Assembly (NCBI GenBank): GCA_927910745.1
Contig: CAKMNX010000012.1
Location: 1 to 64,000 of the forward strand
DNA from: an uncultured Candidatus Saccharibacteria bacterium
Lineage (GTDB): Bacteria > Patescibacteriota > Saccharimonadia > Saccharimonadales > Saccharimonadaceae
DNA length: 64,000 nucleotides
Direction: 5' to 3'
A program made the translations under genes and the position numbers. Positions within the stretch are counted from its first letter, which is position 1; each line of letters starts with the position of its first letter. Under the pieces are notes generated by a model that did no database searches, was not told where the DNA came from, and saw only the letters and a list, made by a program, of their open reading frames with translations. Positions 35,871 to 44,723 of this stretch are shown here, piece after piece.

Positions 35871-36000
35871 CACGCTTACACCCTATCGCTCCCCTCCTCC
35901 CGAATACAAAAAGGGTCGACATTTCCCAAGTATGACCTCCCAGCGCCAAGGCTAAAAACCGGTCATTTACGACCGGTTTCACACTCCATCGGATGAACTA
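35871..36000 (+). repeat. Family A structured repeat, copy A5 (degraded)
   Basis: CTCACGCTTACACCCT... at the left, a damaged hairpin 1 (GGTCGACATT...TATGACC), an intact hairpin 2 (AACCGGTC-ATTTAC-GACCGGTT) and hairpin 3 CACTCCATCGGATGAA. It begins four bases after the stop of the foldase gene; on that strand hairpin 2 is followed by TTTTT and could end its transcript. Confidence 0.7.
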
Positions 36001-36004
36001 TCCC

Positions 36005-37177
36005 CTACTTCTGCGGCACGTCGATGTATTCTTGCACTTTGCCGTCGCTTTTGAGCTGTGCGACTTGCTTGGTAAGTTCAGTGAGGGGAATATAGAGGTA
36101 GGTGAAACGGATTTTGCTATCGTTCTTCTCGTTTACTTTGACGAAGTAGTAGCCACTGTCGGTTGTGCTCTTGATGACACCAGAGGGTTCGCCAGGCTCG
36201 AGCTTGGCAATCTCACTGACCGCGAGGCCGTTGTAGCTACTGGCGAGGTTGATCAGGCCAGAATCCCCCACCTGCGGCTTGCTGCGGCCACTGCCACCAA
36301 GCTGGGTAGCTATTTTGGCAAACTCGCCATTGCTGCTCGCCACTAGCCCTGCGGCTTTGCGCTGCAGCTCATCGGCCGTTTTATCAACCGCAAAGGCCAC
36401 TCGAGCCCGCACAATGCTGCGCCGTACTGCCTGGCGATAGTCCGATGGCGACCAGTTATACATCATACGCGACGATGCATCATACGTCTCTTGGCTAATC
36501 TTGCCATTAGCGGTGTTGCGCTGCTGCTCGATGACGGTATCAATGTCTTGCTCGCTCACCGTGATATTGTACTGGCGTGCCAGCTTGGCGGCGTAGGTAT
36601 CAACCAGCGCCCGGTTGAGCGACTCACGCTTGATGTGCTTGAGCTGCTCGCGACCATCATCACTGTCGATGCGGATCTCATCGTACTTGCCTAGATAATA
36701 CTTAGATCCCCGATACTGCACGAGGTAGTCGCTATAGCGCACCAGCTCACCATCAATACTAGCTACTGGCACAGGAAAGATCTGCGTCATGCGGTAGAGG
36801 AGGTTGTTGGAGCTCTGGGCAATGTAGAGCTGCTGCCACGCCACCGCCGCCAGTAGCAAGGCCGCTACCAGCGCCACAATGATCGTGTTGATAATCACCC
36901 GCCGGCGCGACACCTGGACGGGATGTTTGAACTTGCGCCCACCAGCCAATATCTCCTCGCGGTGTGCCGCCACCGTCTCGTTGGTGATGCGCTCGAACTT
37001 CTTGGGAGTGTTGGGGTTGGCTGTGCCCGCCTCTGTTTTGGCAGATTTACCTGCTTTCTTGCCCTTTCGCTGCGGCTTGAGCGCTGCAAGGCGATCTTTC
37101 AGACCGGCGGCTGGGGCAGTTGATGTAGACTGAGCGCCGTAGCGGCTGCGTTTGGGTTTTTTGCTTGGTAATTTCAT
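36005..37177 (-). CDS. Membrane-anchored peptidyl-prolyl isomerase-like foldase (SurA/PrsA type)
   Basis: 390 residues: a cytoplasmic basic tail of about 90 residues, one membrane helix (INTIIVALVAALLLAAVAWQQ), then an extracellular SurA-N-like chaperone domain (around YSDYLVQYRGSKYYLG and SLNRALVDTYAAKLARQY) and a parvulin-like rotamase region (QVGDSGLINLASSYNGLAVSEIAKLEPGEPSG, YYFVKVNEK). It probably helps fold exported proteins, perhaps pilins. The ATG overlaps the stop of the PH-domain gene upstream (ATGA). Confidence 0.82.
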   Translation of the reverse strand: MKLPSKKPKRSRYGAQSTSTAPAAGLKDRLAALKPQRKGKKAGKSAKTEAGTANPNTPKKFERITNETVAAHREEILAGGRKFKHPVQVSRRRVIINTIIVALVAALLLAAVAWQQLYIAQSSNNLLYRMTQIFPVPVASIDGELVRYSDYLVQYRGSKYYLGKYDEIRIDSDDGREQLKHIKRESLNRALVDTYAAKLARQYNITVSEQDIDTVIEQQRNTANGKISQETYDASSRMMYNWSPSDYRQAVRRSIVRARVAFAVDKTADELQRKAAGLVASSNGEFAKIATQLGGSGRSKPQVGDSGLINLASSYNGLAVSEIAKLEPGEPSGVIKSTTDSGYYFVKVNEKNDSKIRFTYLYIPLTELTKQVAQLKSDGKVQEYIDVPQK

Positions 37178-37688
37178 GGTGATACTCCTGCTGCTTGTGC
37201 TGCGCGCTCCGCCTCGCTGACGGCATCTTGCAGCTGATTGTAGATCTGCTCGGGATGATCGACATTGCGGATGATGAGATCGCCCACAAATGTTTGGATC
37301 ACAATCGTACCAAAATGAAACACCTCACCCGAGAATCCTGGTATATTATAGCTGATATTTTGGATTTTTGCCAAGCTCAGCTCCACCACATCGGTACCAA
37401 AAAATCCTTTTGCGTCACCTGGCGGATGCGCTGGTCAGTCACAATGTAGTAGGTGTAGCGCCACATCAAAAAATGATAGCAAAAGCCAATAAGCCCGAGC
37501 CCCAGCCCCACCACTGGCAGCAAAAACAGCTCCAATGTGTCTTGCCAGATCAGTGGTGGAATAGCCCCCACCGCCAGCGGCACCAGCAGCATATAAAACC
37601 CCTTGCGCATGGCAATAATATGCCGCCGAAAGACAAACAGCAGCTCTTCACCATCGCGCTGCCCATTAAATGCCTTGGTCTGTGCCAT
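37174..37688 (-). CDS. Bacterial PH-domain membrane protein (apparent frameshift)
   Basis: Two frames make up one gene of about 171 residues. The first (from 37688, MAQTKAFNGQRDGEELLFVF) has two membrane helices and WRYTYYIVTDQRIRQVTQK; it then goes out of frame in the T6 run at 37399-37404. One more T restores GTDVVELSLAKIQNISYNIPG, the bPH2-type domain, which continues to 37174. Proteins of this type are common, small membrane proteins of unclear role. Cotranscribed with the foldase gene. Confidence 0.85.
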
Positions 37689-37783
37689 TATTCCCTACCT
37701 TTTTGTGTGATGATTGTTATGCTTTTCTTGCTGTCCATTGTAGCACGAACTCACCTCCACTTGGGTACCAAACCTCGCTGCCA

Positions 37784-37904
37784 GCTGCCATAGGGCGCTC
37801 GCTGGACAAGAAAATATCTGGAGGCCAGCGACCAAGCAAGCGGACAAACTCTGTGATATATTCTGGCCGGAACATTTTCGGTCTAGTGAGTGCCCTATAG
37901 CAGC
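37784..37904 (+). repeat. Family B hairpin repeat, copy B3
   Basis: Core AAGAAAATATCTGGAGGCCAG and CTGGCCGGAACATTTTC. Outer arms GCTGCCATAGGGCGCTCGCT (from 37784) and AGTGAGTGCCCTATAGCAGC (to 37904) pair along almost the whole length with four G-U or mismatch positions. In the intergenic region next to family A copy A6. Confidence 0.85.
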
Positions 37905-37920
37905 AGTATCCTTGCTACAT

Positions 37921-37977
37921 CTCACGCTCACCCTCCCCACACTCCATCGGATGAAGTAATGAGGGTAGAGCGAGCAC
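37921..37977 (+). repeat. Family A repeat, copy A6 (internal deletion)
   Basis: CTCACGCTCACCCTCCCCAC joined directly to ACTCCATCGGATGAAGT and a right arm GAGGGTAGAGCGAGC. Hairpins 1 and 2 are missing, whereas the outer arms and hairpin 3 remain. It lies 17 bases from copy B3. Confidence 0.75.
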
Positions 37978-38072
37978 AGAAGAAGCAAAAGCTTCAATTA
38001 TTCACCCCCTTGACACTACCCCACAACCCCTGCGTATAATGAGGTCATGCATACTATGCGGAGCATTTGTAT

Positions 38073-38486
38073 ATGGTGACGGCTGGGCGATTTATTCATA
38101 AGCGCCGCACTGCTGCTGGTGCCGGAGCGCCACCAGTGCCACCGCCACACCACCCACCAGCTGCGCCACCACCGCCAAAGGTGCCAACGCCAGCGGCCGT
38201 CGACCCCACCGAGCCACTGGCGGCACCCGACTGGCAGCGTCGCCTTGGCCATGGCATCGTGCGAGCGCTCTGCATGCTCGCGGCAGGGGCGCTTGGTTGG
38301 CTATGCTACCTCTGTTGGACAAGTGGCGGCACACGAGCCATGCCAGCCGACTTTATGGCTTGGGTTGTCTCATTCGCCCTCTTCTCCTCCGCCATTATGT
38401 TCGTTGGCGCTGCCTGCAGCCGCTGGAAGGATATGTCCGACTGGGTACGATGGGCAGCTGAGGTAGTTGGCGGGTTTGGGAGGTAA
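38073..38486 (+). CDS. Proline-rich membrane protein, unknown function
   Basis: 137 residues: a Pro/Ala-rich cytoplasmic segment of about 35 residues (APPVPPPHHPPAAPPPP), then two hydrophobic helices. No family. The upstream promoter, TTGACA (38010-38015) and TATAAT (38035-38040), ends six bases before an ATG at 38047 that reads MHTMRSICIW and then stops over the start of this frame. Adding one base near 38075 would join them, so the true start may be 38047; otherwise the short frame is a leader peptide. Confidence 0.6.
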   Translation: MVTAGRFIHKRRTAAGAGAPPVPPPHHPPAAPPPPKVPTPAAVDPTEPLAAPDWQRRLGHGIVRALCMLAAGALGWLCYLCWTSGGTRAMPADFMAWVVSFALFSSAIMFVGAACSRWKDMSDWVRWAAEVVGGFGR

Positions 38487-38572
38487 GCTACCCGCATACA
38501 CCAGCCACCCTCTCAAACCATTACAGATTAAGACCATTCCATCCACAATCACAGTTGTAATACACTATCTCT

Positions 38573-39250
38573 ATGACAAAACTTCACCTCCACATCGCCA
38601 ATGCACACCACACCTTCACCACTACTGAATGTGCTATTTTTCGTCGCGCAGCCGAGCAGGCTGAGACGTTCTTTTCCAGTGTATTTGCTCATTTCGATTA
38701 TGAGGTTGATCTCATCATTGCAACACCGTCTTTTCTGCTACCGACGATTGCTGAGGATGGTATATCAGGGCGGACGTACCATTCGCGACTTATCATGCTG
38801 TCGATCGACAAGCAGCAGCATGCAATCAACGAGGACTTTGTGTTCGAGACAATCTGCCATGAGCTATCACATTCACTACGCTGGGAAAAGGTGCCAGAGT
38901 ACGCAGAGACGCTATTCGACGGCATGATACTCGAAGGCCTCGCTGTTGTGCTAGAAGAAGCGGCGATGGCTACAACCCAGCGCCCTACGAGACAATATTT
39001 CCTCAATACTATGCAGGAGACGAGCATAGAAGAAATCAACAGCATAATTGCAACACTCAAAGATACGTTCAATAGCATGGATTACGACTACACCCGCGTA
39101 TTCTTCACTGGCGATAATACATTACCACGTTGGGCAGGTTATCGACTTGGCTATTATTTCGTCAAGCAATATCTTGAGAAAACGAATCGGACGATTGTAC
39201 AGGCAACAGAAGATCAGTACCAAACATTTGCAAAGGTACTGCGCAGTTAG
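38573..39250 (+). CDS. Putative zinc metalloprotease-like protein (HExxH), DUF2268-like
   Basis: 225 residues. The motif ETICHELSHSLRW contains HELSH, and the third ligand could be the Glu in ILEGLAVVLEEA, an arrangement like that of DUF2268 predicted zinc proteases. No signal peptide or membrane helix is seen, so it should be cytoplasmic. TACACT ends six bases before the ATG, so the message is probably leaderless. AT-richer than its neighbours. Confidence 0.75.
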   Translation: MTKLHLHIANAHHTFTTTECAIFRRAAEQAETFFSSVFAHFDYEVDLIIATPSFLLPTIAEDGISGRTYHSRLIMLSIDKQQHAINEDFVFETICHELSHSLRWEKVPEYAETLFDGMILEGLAVVLEEAAMATTQRPTRQYFLNTMQETSIEEINSIIATLKDTFNSMDYDYTRVFFTGDNTLPRWAGYRLGYYFVKQYLEKTNRTIVQATEDQYQTFAKVLRS

Positions 39251-39263
39251 TTCATATAAATAC

Positions 39264-39340
39264 TGGTACCCCGGATAGGAGTCGAACCTACAACCTTCTC
39301 CTTAGGACGGAGCCGCTCTATCCAGTTGAGCTACCAGGGC
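39264..39340 (-). tRNA. tRNA-Arg (anticodon CCT)
   Basis: Acceptor GCCCTGG/CCGGGGT, D arm GCTC/GAGC, anticodon arm GCTCC-GTCCTAA-GGAGA, T arm GTAGG-TTCGACT-CCTAT, encoded CCA. TATACT lies nine bases upstream (39349-39354). Confidence 0.95.
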
Positions 39341-39552
39341 ATGGGTATAGTATAGCATGCTATTTACTCTGAAGTGAACTGTGCCAGACAACAAAAAAGC
39401 CGAGGCATGGACACGTATCAAACCCCGACTATATGCATCTCTATACTATCATAAACGACTATAGACGATCAGACTTTTCTCTCATGAGATCGTCACAGGA
39501 TTCAAGAATCGCGCATAGCCCAACAGTCAATGCTTACATCACTACCTCGCAC

Positions 39553-39691
39553 GCTCACCCTCCCCACACTCCCTCCTCCGGAACACTGTAAGGGTCGACA
39601 TTCGCTGGATGTCGACCTCTTGCGTTGGGCTGAAAACCGGTCATTACGACCGGTTTTCACACTCCATCGGATGAAGTGTGGGAGAGTGAGC
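39553..39691 (+). repeat. Family A structured repeat, copy A3 (type copy)
   Basis: Outer arms GCTCACCCTCCCCACACT and AGTGTGGGAGAGTGAGC. Hairpin 1 GGTCGACAT-TCGCTGG-ATGTCGACC, perfect. Linker CTCTTGCGTTGGGCT. Hairpin 2 GAAAACCGGTC-ATTAC-GACCGGTTTTC, perfect. Hairpin 3 CACTCCATCGGATGAAGTG. It lies between pilC and the 5' side of tRNA-Arg. The rest of 39341-39734 holds nothing else recognisable. Confidence 0.9.
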
Positions 39692-39734
39692 TTGCACAGA
39701 GAAAACAAAGTATTCAATGTTCTGGCTGCAAGCA

Positions 39735-40943
39735 CTACGTCAGCTGCCCTACCAAACTATATATCGGGAAGAGAATGGCCGCCACCATACCACCGGCCAC
39801 AATAGCGAGAACAACCATAAGCACAGGCTCAATGGCAGTGGAGATGTTGCGGATCTCTTCGTCTAGCTCGTCTTCGTAGACTTGGGCAGTCTTACCCATC
39901 ATTTCGTCAATCTTACCCGACTGCTCACCAATCTTGATCATCTGCGGCACCATTGGCAAGATGTAATCCTCACGGCTCAGTGAGACAGACAGCGCTCGCC
40001 CACCCTTGACCTTCTCGGCAGTCCGGCGGATAGAAGCCTCGATAATCGTATTATTGACCCCTGTTGCGGTAATGTCGAGCATGTCGAGCATCGGTACACC
40101 AGTGGCAAGCAGTGTCTGGCCGGTGCGAGTAAAGCGCGCCATGTAAAGCTTGCGAAACATACTGCCGACGAAGGGCATATTAAGCTTAAGTGTGTCGAAG
40201 GTACGCGTGCCGGGGCCTGTCTTGGCATATTGGCGGGTGAAGTAGATAGCACCCACCAGCAAAATCAGCTCCGCCCACCAGAAGCTTGCAGTAAACTTCG
40301 CCACGGCGATCAGCGCCGCAGTGAGGAATGGCAGCGTCTTGTGCATATCGCTATATAGCTTCTCAACCTGTGGCACCACCACGAGCAGCATAAAAAGCAT
40401 CACTCCCATGATCACTGCTAGGACGATGGCTGGGTACGTCATAGCACCGCGAATCTTGCTCACCATGGCGGCATCCTTTTCCTGCTGGGAGGCAACCCGC
40501 TTGAGCGCTTGGTCGAGCGTACCAGAGGCCTCACCTGCAGTCACGAGCGATAGATAGATTTTGTCGAAGATCTCGGGGTGTTTGCCAAAGGAGTCCGATA
40601 GCTGCCGACCGCCCTCAACATCGGCAATGATTTCTTGGATAATCTCTTGCAGCTTCTTGTTCTCCGTCTGCTCCAGCACCGTACGAAGGCTCTGCGACAG
40701 AGGTAGCCCCGCACCAATCAGCGTCGCGAGCTGGCGCGTAAAGACAACCTTGTCTTTGGTGGTCACACGGCGCGTCAGGCTGCCAAAGAGCCCACCACTC
40801 TCATCGACTTCTTTGATATCGAGCGGAACGAAGCCTTGCTCGGTCAAAACGCGTGCCGCTGCCATCTCAGACTCGGCCTGGACGATAGATTTGATGATGG
40901 TGTCGGTCGCTTTGTCGCGTGCTTCGTAGTTGAACTTTCGCAT
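39735..40943 (-). CDS. pilC: Type IV pilus inner-membrane platform protein
   Basis: 402 residues with two GspF domains (first around VFTRQLATLIGAGLPLSQSL, second around RFTRTGQTLLATGVPMLDML) separated by membrane helices, and the N-terminal FNYEARD segment. It anchors the assembly ATPase and links it to the pilus fibre. It starts three bases after the restored pilT stop. Confidence 0.95.
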   Translation of the reverse strand: MRKFNYEARDKATDTIIKSIVQAESEMAAARVLTEQGFVPLDIKEVDESGGLFGSLTRRVTTKDKVVFTRQLATLIGAGLPLSQSLRTVLEQTENKKLQEIIQEIIADVEGGRQLSDSFGKHPEIFDKIYLSLVTAGEASGTLDQALKRVASQQEKDAAMVSKIRGAMTYPAIVLAVIMGVMLFMLLVVVPQVEKLYSDMHKTLPFLTAALIAVAKFTASFWWAELILLVGAIYFTRQYAKTGPGTRTFDTLKLNMPFVGSMFRKLYMARFTRTGQTLLATGVPMLDMLDITATGVNNTIIEASIRRTAEKVKGGRALSVSLSREDYILPMVPQMIKIGEQSGKIDEMMGKTAQVYEDELDEEIRNISTAIEPVLMVVLAIVAGGMVAAILFPIYSLVGQLT

Positions 40944-40946
40944 CGA

Positions 40947-42016
40947 TTATCCTCTCATTAAGCGCTCAAATTCGGTGAGGTCGACCGCAAACTCGCGGGC
41001 GCTATCGTACGTCACGGTGCCACTCTGGACCAGGCTCACCAATGTGCGATCCATCGTCTGCATGCCTTGGTCAGCCCAGTCTGGATGATGGCATCGAGCT
41101 GGTGGCTCTTGCCCTCGCGGATGACGTTGCGCACCGCCGGGTTGGCCACCAAGACCTCAGCCGCTACCACTCGCCCACCACCGATGGCTGGCACGAGGCG
41201 CTGGCTACAGATCGCCATCAAGATATTGGCCAGCTGAGCCCGAATCTGCGGCTGCTGGTGCGGCGGGAAGACGTCGATCATGCGATCGATACTCTGCGCT
41301 GCACTGTTGGTGTGCAAGGTAGCAAACACCAAGTGGCCTGTCTCGGCAATGGTGATGGCGGCGCTAATCGTCTCAAGATCGCGCATCTCACCAATCAGCA
41401 CGACATCTGGGTCTTGGCGCAGGCTGGAGCGCAGCGCGGCGCTAAAGGAGTAGGTGTCATAGTGCACCTCACGCTGCACCACCACCGAGCGCTTACTCTT
41501 GTGGGTAAACTCAATCGGGTCTTCGATGGTGATGATGTGGTGCGACTTCTCGGTGTTGATCTTATCAATCAAAGCAGCCAGTGTGGTCGACTTACCGCTA
41601 CCGGTCGGGCCCGTTACCAGCACTAGGCCGCGCGGGAAGTCGGCGAAGGTCATGACGACGGGCGGCATACCGAGCTCAGTCACAGATTTGATTTCATTCG
41701 GGATCAAACGCAGCGCGGCCGCCAAGTTGCCCCGCTCATGAAAGGCATTAACCCGGAAGCGCCCAAGATTACCAAAGGCAAAGCTAAAGTCGAACTCTTT
41801 ATCCTTCATCAGCACCTGCTGCTGGTCTTGGTCGAGAATGGCAAAGACGAGCTGCTCCACCTGCGCTTCGTCCAGTGGGCCAAAGCCCGCCACAGGGGTC
41901 AGCGCGCCATCAATGCGCAGCATTGGGGGTAGCCCCACCTGAATGTGCAAGTCTGAGGCGCGGCGGCGCACCACATCCTCGAGCAGGACTTCTATGCGTA
42001 ATTCTCTATTTTCCAT
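40947..42016 (-). CDS. pilT: Type IV pilus retraction ATPase (apparent frameshift near C-terminus)
   Basis: PilT drives pilus disassembly and thereby twitching and DNA uptake. Walker A is GPTGSGKS, Walker B region RQDPDVVLIGEMRD, His box AGHLVFATLHTN. The frame stops early at 41036 with a non-family tail; adding one G to the GGG at 41075-41077 restores GADQGMQTMDRTLVSLV and continues to TAA 40947-40949, giving about 356 residues, the normal length. The C-terminus matters for retraction in other species, so a true truncation would be damaging. Confidence 0.93.
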
Positions 42017-42036
42017 GGTAGTTATTGGTTCCTTTC

Positions 42037-43800
42037 TTATGCTATGTCTGATGTGACACGGTTGACTTCCTCCAGGGTGGTAATCCCTTGCAGCGCCTTG
42101 AGGTAGCCATCTTGGCGCATCGTGATCATCCCTTGCTCGATGGCTTTCTTCTGGATCTCGGTACTCGACGCTCGGGCGGTAATGAGCTGCTGAATCTCCT
42201 CTGTCACTTCCATCACCTCAAAGAGTCCGGCTCGGCCGCTGTAGCCCCGTGGTGTGTTGGCCGTGTCGCGTCCACGCACTAAGCGGTAGGATTTTTGGCC
42301 AGCTAGCGGCAAGTCACTATAGCCAAGGTCGGCCGAGATTTTGGCTGCCTCCGCCTTGGTCTTGGGTAAGAGATGCCCTACGGTACTGAGGATCATCTCT
42401 GTCTCGAGCGGGTTAGACCAATAATTCTCGTGCTGGGGCCCAATCCGGCGTACCAAACGCTGGCCAATGATGGTATTAACGGTGCTAGCGATAAGAAATG
42501 GCTCGATATGCATATCGAGCAAGCGCGGCAACACTCCCGCTGCCGAATTGGTGTGGAGCGTACTAAAGACAAGGTGGCCCGTCAGTGCTGCCTGAACGGC
42601 GAGGTTGGCCGTCTCGTTGTCGCGGATCTCCCCCACCATCACCACATCAGGGTCTTGACGGAGAATACTGCGCAGACCATTAGCAAAGGTAAGACCAACG
42701 TCACTATTGACCTGGATCTGGTTGACTCCCTCCATCTTGTACTCCACCGGGTCTTCGAGCGTGACGATGTTGATGGTATCGTCCTTAATTTCTTTAATCA
42801 GTGCATAGAGGCTGGTCGACTTACCGCTACCGGTCGGGCCACTGGTGAGAATCATCCCATTGGGGCGGTGAATCCCCTGGCGAATCAGCCGGAGGGCACG
42901 CCCAGCATAGCCCATCTGCTCGAGCTCGAAGGATGTGCCAGTCTTATCCAGCAAACGGATCACTACCTGCTCACCCCACACCACTGGACTAATGGCAATA
43001 CGGAGATCAACTTCCTTATCTGCCACCTTGACGGCAAATTGCCCATCCTGTGGAATACGGTGCTCATCGATCTTCAGTTCAGATAAGATCTTGATCCGGC
43101 TCACCAGTGCTGGCTCGATGCTCTTGGGCAGCTGCATAACTTCGCGCAGCACGCCATCGACGCGGCAGCGGATCTTAAGCGACTTCTCGAGCGGCTCAAT
43201 GTGGATATCGCTCGCACGGCTCTTTACGGCGTATTCGAGAATAGTACTCAGGGCTCGGCTAATTGGTGAGTCTTGGACGATTGTCTTGATATCACCCCGA
43301 GCTTCAGCGGCTGCCTCGGCCTGCGATACTTGGGCGGCTACATTAACACTACTGAGGTCGGTGCGGTACTGCTCGAGCACATGACGCACCCCAGCCTCCG
43401 ACGCCATAAAGACCTTGAGTGGGCGCTGGACGCGGTTGGCAAGGTAATCGACCGCCTGGACGTTGTTGGCGTCAATCATCGCCACCGCCAAGCGGTTCTG
43501 TACCTCGGCTAGTGGTACTGCCATGAAACGCTCGGCAATATCCGATGGCAAAAGCGTGAGGATGTCTTGGTCGACAATTGTATTAGTGAGATTGACATAT
43601 GGCACACCAGACACATGGGCAATCGCCCGGGTCAGCAGCTCATTATCGATCGCCGATTCATCAGTCAGCACAGTCAATAGTGGTCGGCCACTCTCGCGGG
43701 CCAGCTTGGTAGCATCATCAAGGCGCTGGCGCGTGATCAGCCCTTCGTCAACGAGGAGTGTGGTGAGTTTTTCTTGCATATCACTTGTCATCAGTGCCAC
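42037..43800 (-). CDS. pilB: Type IV pilus assembly ATPase
   Basis: 587 residues: an N-terminal GspE-N domain (LLVDEGLITRQRLDDATKLA), then the ATPase core with SGPTGSGKS, RQDPDVVMVGEIRD and TGHLVFSTLHTN. The cysteine-rich zinc loop usual in PilB/GspE (four Cys before TGYxGR) is replaced by VRGRDTANTPRGYSGR without any cysteine. The start is uncertain: GTG at 43800 with AGAGGT upstream, or ATG at 43791. Confidence 0.95.
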   Translation of the reverse strand: MALMTSDMQEKLTTLLVDEGLITRQRLDDATKLARESGRPLLTVLTDESAIDNELLTRAIAHVSGVPYVNLTNTIVDQDILTLLPSDIAERFMAVPLAEVQNRLAVAMIDANNVQAVDYLANRVQRPLKVFMASEAGVRHVLEQYRTDLSSVNVAAQVSQAEAAAEARGDIKTIVQDSPISRALSTILEYAVKSRASDIHIEPLEKSLKIRCRVDGVLREVMQLPKSIEPALVSRIKILSELKIDEHRIPQDGQFAVKVADKEVDLRIAISPVVWGEQVVIRLLDKTGTSFELEQMGYAGRALRLIRQGIHRPNGMILTSGPTGSGKSTSLYALIKEIKDDTINIVTLEDPVEYKMEGVNQIQVNSDVGLTFANGLRSILRQDPDVVMVGEIRDNETANLAVQAALTGHLVFSTLHTNSAAGVLPRLLDMHIEPFLIASTVNTIIGQRLVRRIGPQHENYWSNPLETEMILSTVGHLLPKTKAEAAKISADLGYSDLPLAGQKSYRLVRGRDTANTPRGYSGRAGLFEVMEVTEEIQQLITARASSTEIQKKAIEQGMITMRQDGYLKALQGITTLEEVNRVTSDIA

Positions 43801-43812
43801 ACGCTACCTCTG

Positions 43813-44043
43813 TTATTTCTGCTGCGACTGCCCAATGATCGTCTCGACCGCTGGGTTGATCGCCTCCTTGTTAAACACTGCACTGTCTGGCTCATCAATC
43901 GTATCCGAGAGCTTCTCGACTGTCTCTACCTTGGTGCCACGCTGCGGCATCTGCAAGAATGGAATGCTGCTGGCCACAAAAAACGCCACCACCACTGATA
44001 TACTAGCGATCAAGATAATCATTGCGATGTCGGTCTTCTTCAT
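43813..44043 (-). CDS. Small membrane-anchored protein in the pilus operon
   Basis: 76 residues: one membrane helix (MIILIASISVVVAFFVASSIPF) and a short polar tail. No family recognised. ATG overlaps the pilO stop (ATGA) and pilB follows, so it is coexpressed with the pilus motor and could take the position of PilP or an accessory alignment protein, although it is far shorter than PilP. Confidence 0.75.
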   Translation of the reverse strand: MKKTDIAMIILIASISVVVAFFVASSIPFLQMPQRGTKVETVEKLSDTIDEPDSAVFNKEAINPAVETIIGQSQQK

Positions 44044-44723
44044 GGTTTGATGTCCTTTTTCTTTAGCTCGATGGTTTTGGCTGGCGAGTAGTAGGCATGA
44101 GCCGAGATCTTCATGGCGACTTTGCTGTCGGTCCGCTCAATAGTCATGCGGTCGATCTCAATCACGCGGATGGAGCGCTCGAAGCGCTGCAAAAGCTCGC
44201 GCAGAGCGTTGGGATTACTGGCCGATACCTCCATGGTGAAGTGAATGGACTGCAAGTTGCCATTGCTGGCGGCTGCGCCAGTGCTATTTGATGACTCGCT
44301 GTCGTCCGTTTGGTCGATACTCAGCGAATCAAGTGACACTCCTGCCACACCATTGACCAGCTTAGACTGGAGCGATGCACCCAACGCGAGCGCATTGTCC
44401 TCCGCTGGCAGAGCATCAAGCACCACCTGGAGCGCCTTCTCGTCGTTGTTGATGCGGCTGGCATTGAGGTGTGAGTTGGTCTCGAGCACCTTCAGCTCGC
44501 CGCGTAGCTTCTCGACTGCGTCGTTGTTGTTCTTGAGTACGGCAGCAGTATTATTTTTCTCGCCAAGCACCCGCTCTTTAAAGATAATTTGCTGCACCAA
44601 AAACCACGATATCACCAGTGCGAAACCCACAATTACTGAGGCTCCAGCCACCCAGAGGAACATCACTCGGCTGGATTGCTCGATCTGTTGGCGCTTGTGG
44701 ATGGCGGCGTCTTTTTTACTCAT
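44040..44723 (-). CDS. pilO: PilO-like pilus alignment protein
   Basis: 227 residues: cytoplasmic tail, one membrane helix (VMFLWVAGASVIVGFALVISW), a coiled-coil segment (NNNDAVEKLRGELKVLE), then a ferred-like domain (IHFTMEVSASNPNALRELLQRFERSIRVIEI). This and the position after pilN identify it as the PilO component linking the ATPase-platform complex to the outside. Confidence 0.85.
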   Translation of the reverse strand: MSKKDAAIHKRQQIEQSSRVMFLWVAGASVIVGFALVISWFLVQQIIFKERVLGEKNNTAAVLKNNNDAVEKLRGELKVLETNSHLNASRINNDEKALQVVLDALPAEDNALALGASLQSKLVNGVAGVSLDSLSIDQTDDSESSNSTGAAASNGNLQSIHFTMEVSASNPNALRELLQRFERSIRVIEIDRMTIERTDSKVAMKISAHAYYSPAKTIELKKKDIKP

